NCBI GenBank assembly: GCA_012719125.1
Contig: JAAYAY010000322.1
Span: 58,368-122,367, forward strand
Source of the DNA: Planctomycetaceae bacterium
Lineage (GTDB): Bacteria > Planctomycetota > Planctomycetia > Pirellulales > Thermoguttaceae
Direction of reading: 5' to 3'
DNA length: 64,000 nucleotides
Every line of letters starts with the position of its first letter. The stretch's first letter is position 1. Of this stretch, positions 45,736 through 54,605 are shown piece after piece. The notes under the pieces are model-generated. The model was not told the origin of the DNA. It saw nothing but the letters and a program-made list of their open reading frames with translations, and did no database searches. A program made the translations under genes and the position numbers.

Positions 45736-45759
45736 AAAAGGGTATGACTGTACCCTTTT
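45736..45759. promoter_or_regulatory. Inverted pair of AAAAGGGTA sites upstream of the integrase
   Basis: AAAAGGGTA (45736-45744) and TACCCTTTT (45751-45759) around a 6-base centre, 20 bp before the integrase start and ~70 bp from the right att core. Candidate integrase arm site that also represses its own gene. Confidence 0.65.
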
Positions 45760-45829
45760 TCTTCAGCTTCGGGCTGCACTTCCGACCGTCGGAAGGTAAT
45801 CTAAATCCAGATTTCAGCGTGACTTAGGA

Positions 45830-45875
45830 CAAGTGGGCGATACGGGACTTGAACCTGTGACCTCCGCAATGTGAG
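45830..45875 (-). other. att core, right copy (within tRNA-Val)
   Basis: It matches the left copy except at 45844 and 45856, which are C63 and A51 of the tRNA T-stem. It covers the anticodon loop to 5 bp beyond the tRNA. Confidence 0.85.
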
Positions 45876-45907
45876 TGCGGCGCTCTAACCAACTGAGCTA
45901 ATCGCCC
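45834..45907 (-). tRNA. tRNA-Val (anticodon CAC)
   Basis: 74 nt, acceptor GGGCGAT/ATCGCCC, discriminator A, D-loop AGTTGGTTA, anticodon stem CCGCA/TGCGG with loop CTCACAT (anticodon CAC), T-loop TTCAAGT. The T-stem has an A51-C63 mismatch, unusual for a tRNA. It is the integration site of the element at 34.9-45.8 kb. Confidence 0.95.
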
Positions 45908-45945
45908 GCGACAATTCGTGTTTCCCGCAATTTGCGGCAAGCGGC

Positions 45946-46233
45946 CTAAGCTGTCGGTTCGCCGGCAGGCGGTTCGAACTTAGGTGCCGTCGCCTCCTCG
46001 TAGTCATCGGCCGTGGCCGTGCTGCGACTTGAAGATGTGGTCGTCGCGGTCGAGGTGACCGAGTGGATCTCGTCTTCGATCCCCTGCACGCCCTTCTTGA
46101 ACTCCATGATCCCCTTGCCAAGGGAACGCCCGACTTCAGGCAACCGCTTTCCGAACAACAGAACACCGATCCCGAGGATGATGATCATCTCCATCGGACC
46201 GGGCATACCGATGAACGCAAACGGGGTCAACAC
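45946..46233 (-). CDS. tatA: TatA/E-type twin-arginine translocase subunit
   Basis: 95 residues from GTG 46233, chosen because GAGGTGA lies 5 bp upstream. An N-terminal transmembrane helix (MEMIIILGIGVLLFGKRLPE) and the amphipathic helix with the FG hinge (LFGKRLPEVGRSLGKGIMEF) define TatA. It forms the pore-like oligomer that exports folded Tat substrates, such as the dehydrogenase and ferredoxin in this window. A second tatA lies upstream on the same strand. tatC is not in view. Confidence 0.9.
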   Translation of the reverse strand: MLTPFAFIGMPGPMEMIIILGIGVLLFGKRLPEVGRSLGKGIMEFKKGVQGIEDEIHSVTSTATTTSSSRSTATADDYEEATAPKFEPPAGEPTA

Positions 46234-46336
46234 GTGATTCACCTCAAAAAGAGCTATGCCGTGAGCGGCCAATTCTACCACGCGAGCCTAATACTGGAAA
46301 GGGCTGCGGAGAAACCCAACCAAAACGCAGCCACCG

Positions 46337-46543
46337 CTAATCCTTGTCTTCCTTGGAGTTGGACGCCTTGTCCACCTCGTCTTCGATCCCCTGAACACCC
46401 TTCTTGAATTCGACGATCCCTCGCCCCAGTGAACGCATCGTACTGGGCAATCGGTTGCCGAAGAGCAACAGGACGATAATCCCGATGATGAGCATTTCCA
46501 TCGGGCCGGGCATTCCGAAAAACACAGCCAACGGGGACAACAT
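46337..46543 (-). CDS. tatA: TatA/E-type twin-arginine translocase subunit, second copy
   Basis: 68 residues; AAGGA 8 bp before ATG. The helix MEMLIIGIIVLLLFGNRLPS and the amphipathic TMRSLGRGIVEFKKGVQGIE match the neighbour closely, and both share the tail motif KKGVQGIEDE. Shorter C-terminus than the 45946 copy. The pair is a tandem duplication; in one of the two a TatB- or TatE-like role is possible but not decidable by sequence alone. Confidence 0.88.
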   Translation of the reverse strand: MLSPLAVFFGMPGPMEMLIIGIIVLLLFGNRLPSTMRSLGRGIVEFKKGVQGIEDEVDKASNSKEDKD

Positions 46544-47077
46544 GATCCGGATCCTTCGTAGCTAAGGGGGCTCGACCTGGAACTTGCTGCCGGCATGCAT
46601 CGTACGGCAGCCAATCTTCAGTCCGCGGGGTCAAAATCCCCCGGAAAGTCGCAGGAGGGGAGAGCTTGGGCGGGTAACCTCTTATCCCTTCAATTCTACT
46701 GAGGACCCAAGGCATGTCAAACAAGCCATACCTCTGCAGGGGTGCTTTCGGCGAATTCACCCGAGAGCTGCAAGTAACCACCAGCAAAGCGTTTGCGTCT
46801 CACGCTCTGTTGTGAGAGAAGGGTCAGACGGTTTTGTGCCGCGTGGCGGTTGGCCATTTTCTTCGATCGTGACGATCCCGAGAAGCGTGGCTCGGCTCGC
46901 CAGCGTCGAGTACCCCGGTGGTTGTTGTGGTCGGCTCAGAAGAGCCAACTCACGTCTTGCGCGGCAACTCCGATAACGCAACTTCAGAAGTCGCGTTCTG
47001 GGTCGGGGTGGACTCTGTGTCTTCGCTTGCGCTTCGGATAGGTGCAGACTGTGAAATGAGTCCGTCCCTGATGCCGG
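46544..47077. other. Gene-free stretch
   Basis: About 530 bp between the tatA pair and the toroid-protein gene. No coding frame, RNA gene or strong hairpin seen. Confidence 0.5.
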
Positions 47078-49201
47078 CTAGCGTAAGATGCGGCCGGTTG
47101 CGGCCGCCTCGACATAGAGGGGCATAAAGCGATAGTAGACTTCCAGGCAAAGCGTCGCCAGGGCCGTCGTGTAGACACGACCTCCATAGCCCCCCCAGAC
47201 CGTATTCGGGTCCCAACTGCCCGCCAGAGTGCCGGAGTTCCGTTGTCTCGCCAACAGTTCTCGTTGCAAGGCGGCATTCCATCGGTCCCAGGCGTCGTTC
47301 TGCATCTGGTAGAGGCCAAGTGTCGCGTAGTACCAGTAGTAGAAGTTGGCGTCTCCTTCGCCGGGCAGTTCACCGAGGAGGTATTGGGAGGCTTCATCGC
47401 CCGCAAGTTGGGAAGGAGGGATTCCCAGGAAGTGGCGGCAGGCCAGGGCTTCGGCCGTCATCGGTCGGCTGGGTCCCTCGACGGGCCGATAGGCGGCGAG
47501 GCCCCCGAAGCGGCCCGAGGAGACGCTCTCCAAGTAGCGGATCGCGCCTTGCCGCGTGTGGGCGGGCATGGGAATTCCCGCCAGGTCGGCGCTCTTCAAA
47601 ACCATGAGTTGCCAACCCAACTGGCTCGTGTCGCCCTCGTCGCCCGGATTGTATCGCCAGCCGCCGGTTGTCGGATTCTGGGCAGTGACCGTGTACATGA
47701 CTGCGCGGCGGACGGCGCCTTCGAACCGTCGATCGCCGCTCATGCCGTAGGCCTCGCTCAGGGCAATCGTGGCCATGGCGTGACAGTACATGAAGGCGTA
47801 GGTGCTCGCCCGCCCGCCCAGGTTTCCGTCGGAAGCTTGCGAACGGAGCAGAAACTCCAGGCCGCGCTGCACGTTCTCGCGATAGAGCCCTTCCTCATGG
47901 GTGTGTCCGGAAGCGAGGAAGGCGAGCAGGGCCAACCCGGAGATACCTGTCTCGGCCTTTGCCCCGGCTCCAAAGCGGTCGCGGCCGAGAACGCGTTGTT
48001 CCTTCCCGCCTTCGTGACGAGCAGGGTCCCAGCGGCCATCGCGATCCTGATTCTCGGCAAGCCATTTGAGGGCCGTGCGAACGGCGGCTTCCGATTCGTT
48101 CGTCGCACCGTAGCGCAGGGCGATCTCGGATCGGTTCGGCGCCACTCGCAGTTGGTAGACGCGAGGTACATCCTCGGTCTTCTGCGGAAGCCGAGCCTGG
48201 CCGAGAACCGGCGGCCCGATCGTATCGCTGCCACGATCCAGCGGAGCGACATCGACCAAATTGGACATCGCCACCGATGTCATGTTGGCAAGCGAAGCGG
48301 CGGGAGGGGGCGCCGCAGACGTCAGCGACGAAGGCTGCATCTCCCCCGTACCCGAATCTGATCCCGACACCGGCGACTCGTTCAGTTCCGCCGGCCGGTT
48401 CCGGCCGGTCAGGGCCGCGTCTTCGGGGCCGGCGAGGACACGGTTCGGCTCGACCGTCACGGGCACGTCGCTCAGCCGCGGCATCGGCATGTGTTGCCGT
48501 AGCAGCGAGGCGGCGATTTCGTCGGCAACGTTGCGTCTGGCCGATCGGTTGCCCTCGTCGCTGGCAGCGACCTCGATTCGTTCGGACTTCACGTCCGGAA
48601 CGTGGCCGTCGGGGACATCTCGCCGTTCGGGTTTTGGGGCATCGATCGGCGTCGCATCCTCGGCAGAAGCAGACTCACGCTCCACGCTGGCGCCCGGCGA
48701 ATTCGGTTCGGGCTGAACGGGCCCCAGCATGGCAACCCGCTGTGCCGGTGAGATCGGCACGGTGCCCAATTCTTCCGCCTGACTGGGCCGAGCCGATTCG
48801 TTCTCGTCGGCCAAATCGGCCCGTTCCACTTCGAGAGGTTCCGGGGCGGTGGGCGAATCGTGGTGGTGGCTGGCCCAGGGACTAGGAACCGGGGCCCCAG
48901 GCTCTTCCACAGGCGTCTCCCAAGGGTTCCCGTCATCCAGGGCGACATTCATGACCGGCGCCGGGTCGCGTACCGGAATGCCGGAGACAATCTTGACCGT
49001 CGTGGCGTAACCCATGAGGAGCACATGAGCAAGAAGCGAGAGAACGAAGCACTTGCGCAGCGGTCGTTCCTGCCCCCACCGGGTCCGCGACAGGACAAAC
49101 AGGGTGACGGAAAGGACGGCCAGTCCAATCCACAGCGCGATCACGGCCCTGTCGAGCTGGGCAAGGTGATTGGCGAGTTGTTCGAGGTGGAACCGTCCCA
49201 T
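47078..49201 (-). CDS. Membrane-anchored protein with squalene-cyclase-like alpha/alpha toroid
   Basis: 707 residues. Two N-terminal hydrophobic segments (VIALWIGLAVLSVTLFVLS; CFVLSLLAHVLLMGYATTV) are followed by a long acidic, Pro/Ser-rich linker (~75-360), then a terpene-cyclase-type toroid (~375-690) with QW-like motifs: NQDRDGRWDP, NPTTGGWRYNPGDEGDTS and RQRNSGTLAGSWDPN. The squalene-hopene cyclase DxDD acid motif is not present as such. It starts 3 bp after ExbD. The layout (anchor, periplasmic linker, C-terminal domain) is that of a TonB/TolA-like transducer whose tip is a toroid. Activity unknown. Confidence 0.75.
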   Translation of the reverse strand: MGRFHLEQLANHLAQLDRAVIALWIGLAVLSVTLFVLSRTRWGQERPLRKCFVLSLLAHVLLMGYATTVKIVSGIPVRDPAPVMNVALDDGNPWETPVEEPGAPVPSPWASHHHDSPTAPEPLEVERADLADENESARPSQAEELGTVPISPAQRVAMLGPVQPEPNSPGASVERESASAEDATPIDAPKPERRDVPDGHVPDVKSERIEVAASDEGNRSARRNVADEIAASLLRQHMPMPRLSDVPVTVEPNRVLAGPEDAALTGRNRPAELNESPVSGSDSGTGEMQPSSLTSAAPPPAASLANMTSVAMSNLVDVAPLDRGSDTIGPPVLGQARLPQKTEDVPRVYQLRVAPNRSEIALRYGATNESEAAVRTALKWLAENQDRDGRWDPARHEGGKEQRVLGRDRFGAGAKAETGISGLALLAFLASGHTHEEGLYRENVQRGLEFLLRSQASDGNLGGRASTYAFMYCHAMATIALSEAYGMSGDRRFEGAVRRAVMYTVTAQNPTTGGWRYNPGDEGDTSQLGWQLMVLKSADLAGIPMPAHTRQGAIRYLESVSSGRFGGLAAYRPVEGPSRPMTAEALACRHFLGIPPSQLAGDEASQYLLGELPGEGDANFYYWYYATLGLYQMQNDAWDRWNAALQRELLARQRNSGTLAGSWDPNTVWGGYGGRVYTTALATLCLEVYYRFMPLYVEAAATGRILR

Positions 49202-49204
49202 TGT

Positions 49205-49627
49205 CTATTTTCTCACAGCCTGGGGACGAACCGAGATGCCGAGTTCCCGCACGTCGGCTTGACGACAAGCGCTCAGCACTTCGGCAACTCGCTGGAACTT
49301 CCCTTCGGCATCGCCTCGTACCAGCACGCCCAGGTCGCTGTACTGACTGCGAGCCGCGGCAAGCTGCCGGGTGAGTTCTTCCAGGTCGGTCACCGGGGTG
49401 CGATCGAGCATGATCTGGCCGTCGGCATACACGTTGACGACGCGAGGCTCGGGAGCGGGAGTGAGCGCCTCGACGTTGGACACCTCGGGCACGCGTAGCC
49501 CGATCTTTCGCTCGAGTTCCGAGAACTTCGTGCCCACCATGAAGAAGATGATCAACAGAAAGACGATATCGATCATCGGCGTCAAGTTGAGCGTCGGTTG
49601 TTCATCCAAGTGGGTTTTCAGTGGCAT
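49205..49627 (-). CDS. ExbD/TolR-family protein
   Basis: 140 residues: short cytoplasmic start, one transmembrane helix (MIDIVFLLIIFFMVG, with D20, the conserved proton-carrying Asp), and a periplasmic ExbD domain (VNVYADGQIMLDRTPVTDLE, VRGDAEGKFQRVAEVLSACR). It works with the ExbB/TolQ protein 6 bp upstream to turn proton-motive force into motion of a TonB-like partner; that partner is presumably the downstream toroid protein. Confidence 0.92.
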   Translation of the reverse strand: MPLKTHLDEQPTLNLTPMIDIVFLLIIFFMVGTKFSELERKIGLRVPEVSNVEALTPAPEPRVVNVYADGQIMLDRTPVTDLEELTRQLAAARSQYSDLGVLVRGDAEGKFQRVAEVLSACRQADVRELGISVRPQAVRK

Positions 49628-49633
49628 GGCTCG

Positions 49634-50494
49634 TCACGCGACCTCCTTCTTCTTGGCGCCGCGACCGGACTTCGAGGAACTCTGCTTGGCTACATGTTCG
49701 ATTTCCTCGGCCGAAATCACATTCACCAGTTGCTGTGCCAGGGCGTCGATGTCGATGATCAACCGATCGACCCGGCTCACGAAGTACATGTAGAAGATCA
49801 ACGCCGGAATAGCGATCGAGAGGCCGGCCGCGGTGGTCAACAGCGCTTGGCCAATGCCGCTGGCGAGCAACTCGGGGCGCCCCATGGCGTCGCTCGTGGC
49901 GATGGCATTGAACGCTCGAATCATGCCGACGACCGTTCCCAGAAGCCCCAGGAGCGGGCTGATCGTGGCGATTCCGTTGAAGATTCGCAGGTAGCGTCGC
50001 AGCCCGTTGGTGGCCCGTTCGCCGCTGTCGATGATTCCTTGTTCGACCTCAACGCCCGGCCGCCCCCATTTTCGGACGGCTCCGGCGAACACCGTGGCGA
50101 CCGGGGAACCGTTTTCCTCGCACAGGACCAGGGCACTGTCGCGATCGAGTTCGCCTTCGCGTATCTGTTCGAGAAACCGGCGCACAAAGGGTTTTGGAAT
50201 GATCCTGCCGCGGCGCAAGCTGATGGTTCGCTCGAAAATCAGCGCCATCAGCAGCAGCGAACAAACTCCCAGGGGAATCATCAGAACGCCGCCGTCCTGG
50301 ATGATGTCCCAAAGGTCACGTGTGGGAATCGGATCTTCGCTGGACATGGGGGCCGCATGCTGTCCGGGCGGGAGTGCGGCGGCAGCACCGGTGTCGGCCT
50401 GCACGTTGCCGGCAGACATCGTCGCTAGAGTAAGGACCCAGACGGCAATAAACGTCCCAAGCGAATTCCGGTGATTGAACGGTTCGTTTCTCAT
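49634..50494 (-). CDS. MotA/TolQ/ExbB-family proton channel protein
   Basis: 286 residues with an extra signal-like N-terminal segment (FIAVWVLTLATMSAGNVQA) and then three transmembrane helices: DGGVLMIPLGVCSLLLMALI (~67-90), ATISPLLGLLGTVVGMIRAF (~175-195) and ALLTTAAGLSIAIPALIFYM (~217-240). The last two have the conserved Gly/Thr-rich pattern of ExbB. Its start overlaps the TPR gene stop by 4 bp (50491-50494), so it is in one operon with it. Confidence 0.93.
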   Translation of the reverse strand: MRNEPFNHRNSLGTFIAVWVLTLATMSAGNVQADTGAAAALPPGQHAAPMSSEDPIPTRDLWDIIQDGGVLMIPLGVCSLLLMALIFERTISLRRGRIIPKPFVRRFLEQIREGELDRDSALVLCEENGSPVATVFAGAVRKWGRPGVEVEQGIIDSGERATNGLRRYLRIFNGIATISPLLGLLGTVVGMIRAFNAIATSDAMGRPELLASGIGQALLTTAAGLSIAIPALIFYMYFVSRVDRLIIDIDALAQQLVNVISAEEIEHVAKQSSSKSGRGAKKKEVA

Positions 50495-53400
50495 GGCATA
50501 TTCGATCCTGATTCAGAGGATTCTTGCGTTCCGGATGAACGTTGGTCGGCCTCGGCTCCCAGTTGCAGCGCCGCCTGACCGGCAGCTTCTGTTTTCGGGT
50601 AGTTCTTCAGCACTTGCCGATAGAGATCCAGCGCGGCTGCGGAATTGCCCTGCAGTTGCCGGCACTTGCCGGCTTGCAGCAGCGCCGCGGCCTGAAGTTC
50701 CGGATAGGCGTAGAGGATCTCGACCTGCATATAGGCGCGAAAGGCTTCGGCATAATCGCGCTGATGAAAGTAGGTCTCGGCAATCATCAACTGGGCCTTG
50801 GCTGCCGTCTCGGTGTGCTCTCCGGCTGGGTCCTGGATCGCTTTCTCATAGGCCTGTCGGGCCTCGGCAAACAGCGCTCGTGCGGCCAGGCACCGTCCGC
50901 GGATGTAGTCCAGTTCGTATTGCTGCGTGAATCCCGGATGCCGTTCGGCAAACGGTTCGGCAATGGCCGCGGCGTCTTCCCAACGCCCCGCCTCGGCGTA
51001 GAGCTGTGCGAGCCGCATCTGGGCCGTTGCACGGAGGGGCTCGGGCACGTCGGACGTTTCCCCCAGAAACCGTTCGAATCGCGGCGCCGCGTCGGCATCG
51101 CCGGCCTGGAACGCCGCCTCGCATGCCGCAACGGCGGCGGTCGGCCGCAGATCGCTGTCGGGGCACTCGCTGACGACCTGTTCGAATCTCTGTCTCGCCT
51201 GCTGCCAATGGTGATCGGCAAAGGCGATCTGGCCTGCCAGATAGAGGGCGCGATCGCGAACAGAGGCTTTGTCGCCGTCTTTCAGCAACTCATTGAGGAT
51301 TGCCGCTGCTTCCGCTCGCCGTCCCGAGTCGAAATCGTGTTGGGCAACGGCCAGAATCGCGTGGGCCCGATAGGGACTGTTCTGGTACTCGTCGACGATT
51401 TTGCGGAACAAGGCCGCGGCTTCATCGCTCTTCCCCTCTTCCTGGTGAATCCAGGCAAGGTTGTAAAGCGCGCCCGCCCGCCGGTTGTGGGGCGGGCTGA
51501 GATCGAGGATTGTCTGGTACAGCCTAGCCGCCTGGTCCGGACGCCCGAGCCGTTCATCCAGTTGCGCGGCCTCCCATAGGGCATCCCGAGCGTAGGCCGA
51601 CTCGCCATGATTCCGGATCACCTGCTCGAACGCTTGCCGAGCCGGCTCAAGTTGTCCCAATTCCCGGAGCACGCGCCCGCGAAGGAACAGGGCTTCGGCG
51701 GGCACTTCCGAATCGGCCCGGCCGTCGAGCAATCTGGCCAGGGTGGCTTCAGCGGAGGCGTCGTCGGAGCGATCGTGCTGGACCCAGGCCAGGCCGACCA
51801 TCGCACGACGTTTTCGGGCTTCTTCCGCGTCGCTGTCGATCAGTTCTCGATACAGTGATTCCGCACGGTCGTATTGCTTCGCGTCCAGCGCCGCGGCGGC
51901 GATCTGTTCGGCCGTATCCCAATGCAACGACGTCGATTCCGCACCTTTGGCGAACGTTTCCTCGTACAGTCGCTGCGATTCTTCTCCTCGCCCCAATCGG
52001 GCGTGGCAAACCGCCAGAAGAGCCAGGGCTTGACGCCGATCGGCCTCGGCCTCGAATTCGGATAGATGCTCTGAAAGCCCGCTCTGGGCCTCGTCGTACC
52101 GCTTCATAGCGACAAGCAACGACCCTTCGACCAGCCGTGCGTCGCTCGCCAGTTTCCCGGTTGGATCCTCAAGAGCCGGTTGAAGGGCGCGCAAGGCGGC
52201 GTCAAAGCGGCGTTGCCCTTGATAAGTCAGAGCGAGCAGATAGGCGTCTTCGGCAGAACTGTCTCCGTCGCGATTCACCTTCGCCAGTTCACGAAGGGTC
52301 CGCTCGGCGGCCTCGAAGTCCTGCTGTTCCAACTGGGTCCGCACCAGCAATCGCAGCAGATCGCACGTCGCCGGATTCTCGCGACGATCGCCCAGGAATC
52401 GTTCGGCGTCGGTCCGAGCCCTGGCGTAATCCTTCAACCGCAACGAAGTCTGGACGGCGGCGCGGCGAGCGTCGTCCAGCCACTGGTCGCCCTTCCGAGC
52501 AGATGCGACGGCGTGGTCCAGGGAGTCTCGTGCTTCGGTTAGGTTTCCGGCCGCAAGTTGGGCATCGCCCGCGTGAAAGAGGATAGCCGTCTTGGTCACG
52601 TCGCCCGCAGATCGAGCGGCACCACTGGTCTTCTCTTCTTCTTCGAGTTTCTCCGCTGCCGCAACGAACATCTTTTTCGCCCCCTGCCAGTCCTTTTCGG
52701 CCTTCCGGCAGAGCCCGAGCCAATACCGGGCCTGGACGGCGACAACCGGGTTGTCGACAAGGCGTGCGAACGTCTGGGCGGCGTCCTGAAGCCGATCGAG
52801 CTTCATCAGCGTCCACCCTTTGCCGAGTCCGGCGCTGGCTACCCAGGGATTGGAGGCGGGAACAGAATCCAGTTCCATGAAGGTTTCGAGGGCAGATGCG
52901 TAGTTGCGTTCGGCGTACTGCAGAGATCCCAGTCGATATCTGGCTTCGATCGCTACGGGGCTGTTCGGCTTGGCTGCCAATGCAAGAAAGTAGCGTTCGG
53001 CTTCTTCGGGCTTCTTCAGCGCTTCGAGGGCTCGGGCGAGCCCCAAACGCGACTGGTCTTGCGAGATCCTGTCGGGAAATCGATCGACAGCCTGGCGAAA
53101 CAGGACCTCGGCCTGGTCCGGCTTGCCCTCACGCAGGGCAATCTGGCCACGGTAGTTCAGGACCAGCCCGTTGAGCCGGTCGTCGGGGAAGGCCTCGGAG
53201 AAGCCCGCAAGCTGTCCGCCGGCAGTCGGCAGATCCCCAAAGAAGCCGCATTCGGCCAGGCGAAATAGAGCCTGTTTGCGAAAGGCACCGTCCGGTTGAG
53301 CATTCAGGTAGGTCTCGAATCGAGGAACGGCCTCCTGATAGCGCCGTTGTTGGACGAGGGCCTCCCCGAGATAGAACTGGGCTTGCGCCGCCTCAAGGTG

Positions 53401-53583
53401 ATTCGGGTGGTTCTGCAGGAAGTCTTCCAGTTCTTCCGCGGCCGCATCCCACTGGGCTCGAGCGTACAGTCCCCTGGCAACCTGGTACTGGCGGCTCCCG
53501 TCGTCGGCAACGACCGGGCCTGAGCGAGAGGTGACCAGAATCACGATCACCAGAACAGTTGCTGGAATCTGCGGGAGTCTCAT
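50491..53583 (-). CDS. Large secreted TPR protein
   Basis: 1030 residues with a signal peptide (ATVLVIVILVTSRSG) and many tetratricopeptide units from ~35 to ~1010 (YARAQWDAAAEELEDFLQNH; GDLPTAGGQLAGFSEAFPDD; DYAEAFRAYMQVEILYAYPE), reminiscent of YbgF/BamD-like scaffolds. It ends with a 4-bp overlap onto ExbB and so is co-expressed with the energised complex. It probably organises the complex in the periplasm, as CpoB does for Tol-Pal; this is by analogy. Confidence 0.85.
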   Translation of the reverse strand: MRLPQIPATVLVIVILVTSRSGPVVADDGSRQYQVARGLYARAQWDAAAEELEDFLQNHPNHLEAAQAQFYLGEALVQQRRYQEAVPRFETYLNAQPDGAFRKQALFRLAECGFFGDLPTAGGQLAGFSEAFPDDRLNGLVLNYRGQIALREGKPDQAEVLFRQAVDRFPDRISQDQSRLGLARALEALKKPEEAERYFLALAAKPNSPVAIEARYRLGSLQYAERNYASALETFMELDSVPASNPWVASAGLGKGWTLMKLDRLQDAAQTFARLVDNPVVAVQARYWLGLCRKAEKDWQGAKKMFVAAAEKLEEEEKTSGAARSAGDVTKTAILFHAGDAQLAAGNLTEARDSLDHAVASARKGDQWLDDARRAAVQTSLRLKDYARARTDAERFLGDRRENPATCDLLRLLVRTQLEQQDFEAAERTLRELAKVNRDGDSSAEDAYLLALTYQGQRRFDAALRALQPALEDPTGKLASDARLVEGSLLVAMKRYDEAQSGLSEHLSEFEAEADRRQALALLAVCHARLGRGEESQRLYEETFAKGAESTSLHWDTAEQIAAAALDAKQYDRAESLYRELIDSDAEEARKRRAMVGLAWVQHDRSDDASAEATLARLLDGRADSEVPAEALFLRGRVLRELGQLEPARQAFEQVIRNHGESAYARDALWEAAQLDERLGRPDQAARLYQTILDLSPPHNRRAGALYNLAWIHQEEGKSDEAAALFRKIVDEYQNSPYRAHAILAVAQHDFDSGRRAEAAAILNELLKDGDKASVRDRALYLAGQIAFADHHWQQARQRFEQVVSECPDSDLRPTAAVAACEAAFQAGDADAAPRFERFLGETSDVPEPLRATAQMRLAQLYAEAGRWEDAAAIAEPFAERHPGFTQQYELDYIRGRCLAARALFAEARQAYEKAIQDPAGEHTETAAKAQLMIAETYFHQRDYAEAFRAYMQVEILYAYPELQAAALLQAGKCRQLQGNSAAALDLYRQVLKNYPKTEAAGQAALQLGAEADQRSSGTQESSESGSNMP

Positions 53584-53743
53584 GGCTCAACTCAAAACAC
53601 AACCGGCAGCATCGCGACTGGTCGAACGATGCTGCCGGACGGAAAGTCGTGTGCGAGGAGAACCGGCCCAGCCATGCCGCGGGCAGTGGGTTCTTCGGGA
53701 CCGCTGTTCTTCAACGAGACCGAACAGGCGGCCGCATCCTCGG

Positions 53744-54319
53744 TCAATAATTGCTGGTCAGCCCACCGTCGACATTGCCGACGACATGCAGGTGGTTGTG
53801 GTCGATGTAGACGACTTCCTGGGCATCTTCGTTCTTGGTCGTATAAGGAATCGGCCATCCCACGCGGGTCACTTCTTCGAAGTAGATCGTGCACTTGTAG
53901 TGGGCATGGTGCTGCTGGGCTGGGCCGATCAATGGATACACGCGAGGCGGATCGATGTAGTCGGCGATCGGCTCAATCACCATTCGCACGTTGTTTCGTT
54001 GAGTCTCGTGCAGGAAAGGCAGGCCTCCCTCGACGGGGCGCGCTTTCTCCAGGGCGCACATGACTTCATCCTCGCTCGGCGGATCGAGCGCCACCACCGG
54101 CCCGCCTTCCGTGATCGGACCGAGAATCGGAACCATGTCGTACCGCTCGTGCTCCCAGGCCTTGTCTTCCAGATCGTCCTGGAAGAAGGGGCTCAACGGA
54201 ACGGGATAGAGCAGCAACGAGTTGCGAACGTTCGGGCCGTAGGTCGTGCAGCCGCTGGATCCGACCAGCGTCATGAGAGCCACCACGATTGCAGCAAGCG
54301 GTGCGGTTTTGCGGTACAT
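53744..54319 (-). CDS. Lipoprotein of unknown function
   Basis: 191 residues from ATG 54319 (GAGGTGA 5 bp upstream); the in-frame extension to 54364 is not supported. Signal LAAIVVALMTLVGSSGC, with lipobox GSSGC. The mature part has no known domain (YPVPLSPFFQDDLEDKAWEH; HYKCTIYFEEVTRVGWPIPY). It lies 160 bp before the TPR gene on the same strand and could belong to the same system. Confidence 0.72.
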   Translation of the reverse strand: MYRKTAPLAAIVVALMTLVGSSGCTTYGPNVRNSLLLYPVPLSPFFQDDLEDKAWEHERYDMVPILGPITEGGPVVALDPPSEDEVMCALEKARPVEGGLPFLHETQRNNVRMVIEPIADYIDPPRVYPLIGPAQQHHAHYKCTIYFEEVTRVGWPIPYTTKNEDAQEVVYIDHNHLHVVGNVDGGLTSNY

Positions 54320-54605
54320 CGATGTCACCTCGACGACTTTGTGCATGGATCGACTGGAGGACACGACGCCGCCAATCGACTGGAAAAGTTCTCCCCGGTG
54401 ACGCGAGACGGCCTACAGACCGCAAGCCCTCTTCGCGACTACCACTAGTTATCGTGTCAAACTATGCCAAACTTGCGGGTTTTTCCGTTCGTAGCAGTCA
54501 AATGGTAAAAAGCGACGGAAGGGCAGTTGTCGGACGGAGAATCGCTCAAAATACCAGAACTGCCCTTTCCACTCGAATACCCCATCCTGCCTGAGTGTTC
54601 ACACG

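Larger units (their letters stand above)
34906..45875. mobile_element. Degraded integrative element in tRNA-Val(CAC)
   Basis: A 46-bp sequence is present at both ends (34906-34951 and 45830-45875) with 44 matches; the right copy is the 3' half of intact tRNA-Val. Internally adjacent to the right end are an integrase relic and a truncated DNA polymerase; AAAAGGGTA motifs occur near both ends. Contents are small ORFs, an anmK relic, a TIGR03000 protein, a 1432-residue sialidase-like gene and decayed coding sequence. It spans about 10.9 kb. The lost integrase catalytic domain means it can no longer excise by its own enzyme. Confidence 0.85.

Noticed and set aside
45734..45762. Intrinsic terminator in the integrase leader
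   Set aside because: The inverted pair AAAAGGGTA/TACCCTTTT is AT-rich and its 9-mer is repeated at the other end of the element, so a protein-binding site is the better reading.
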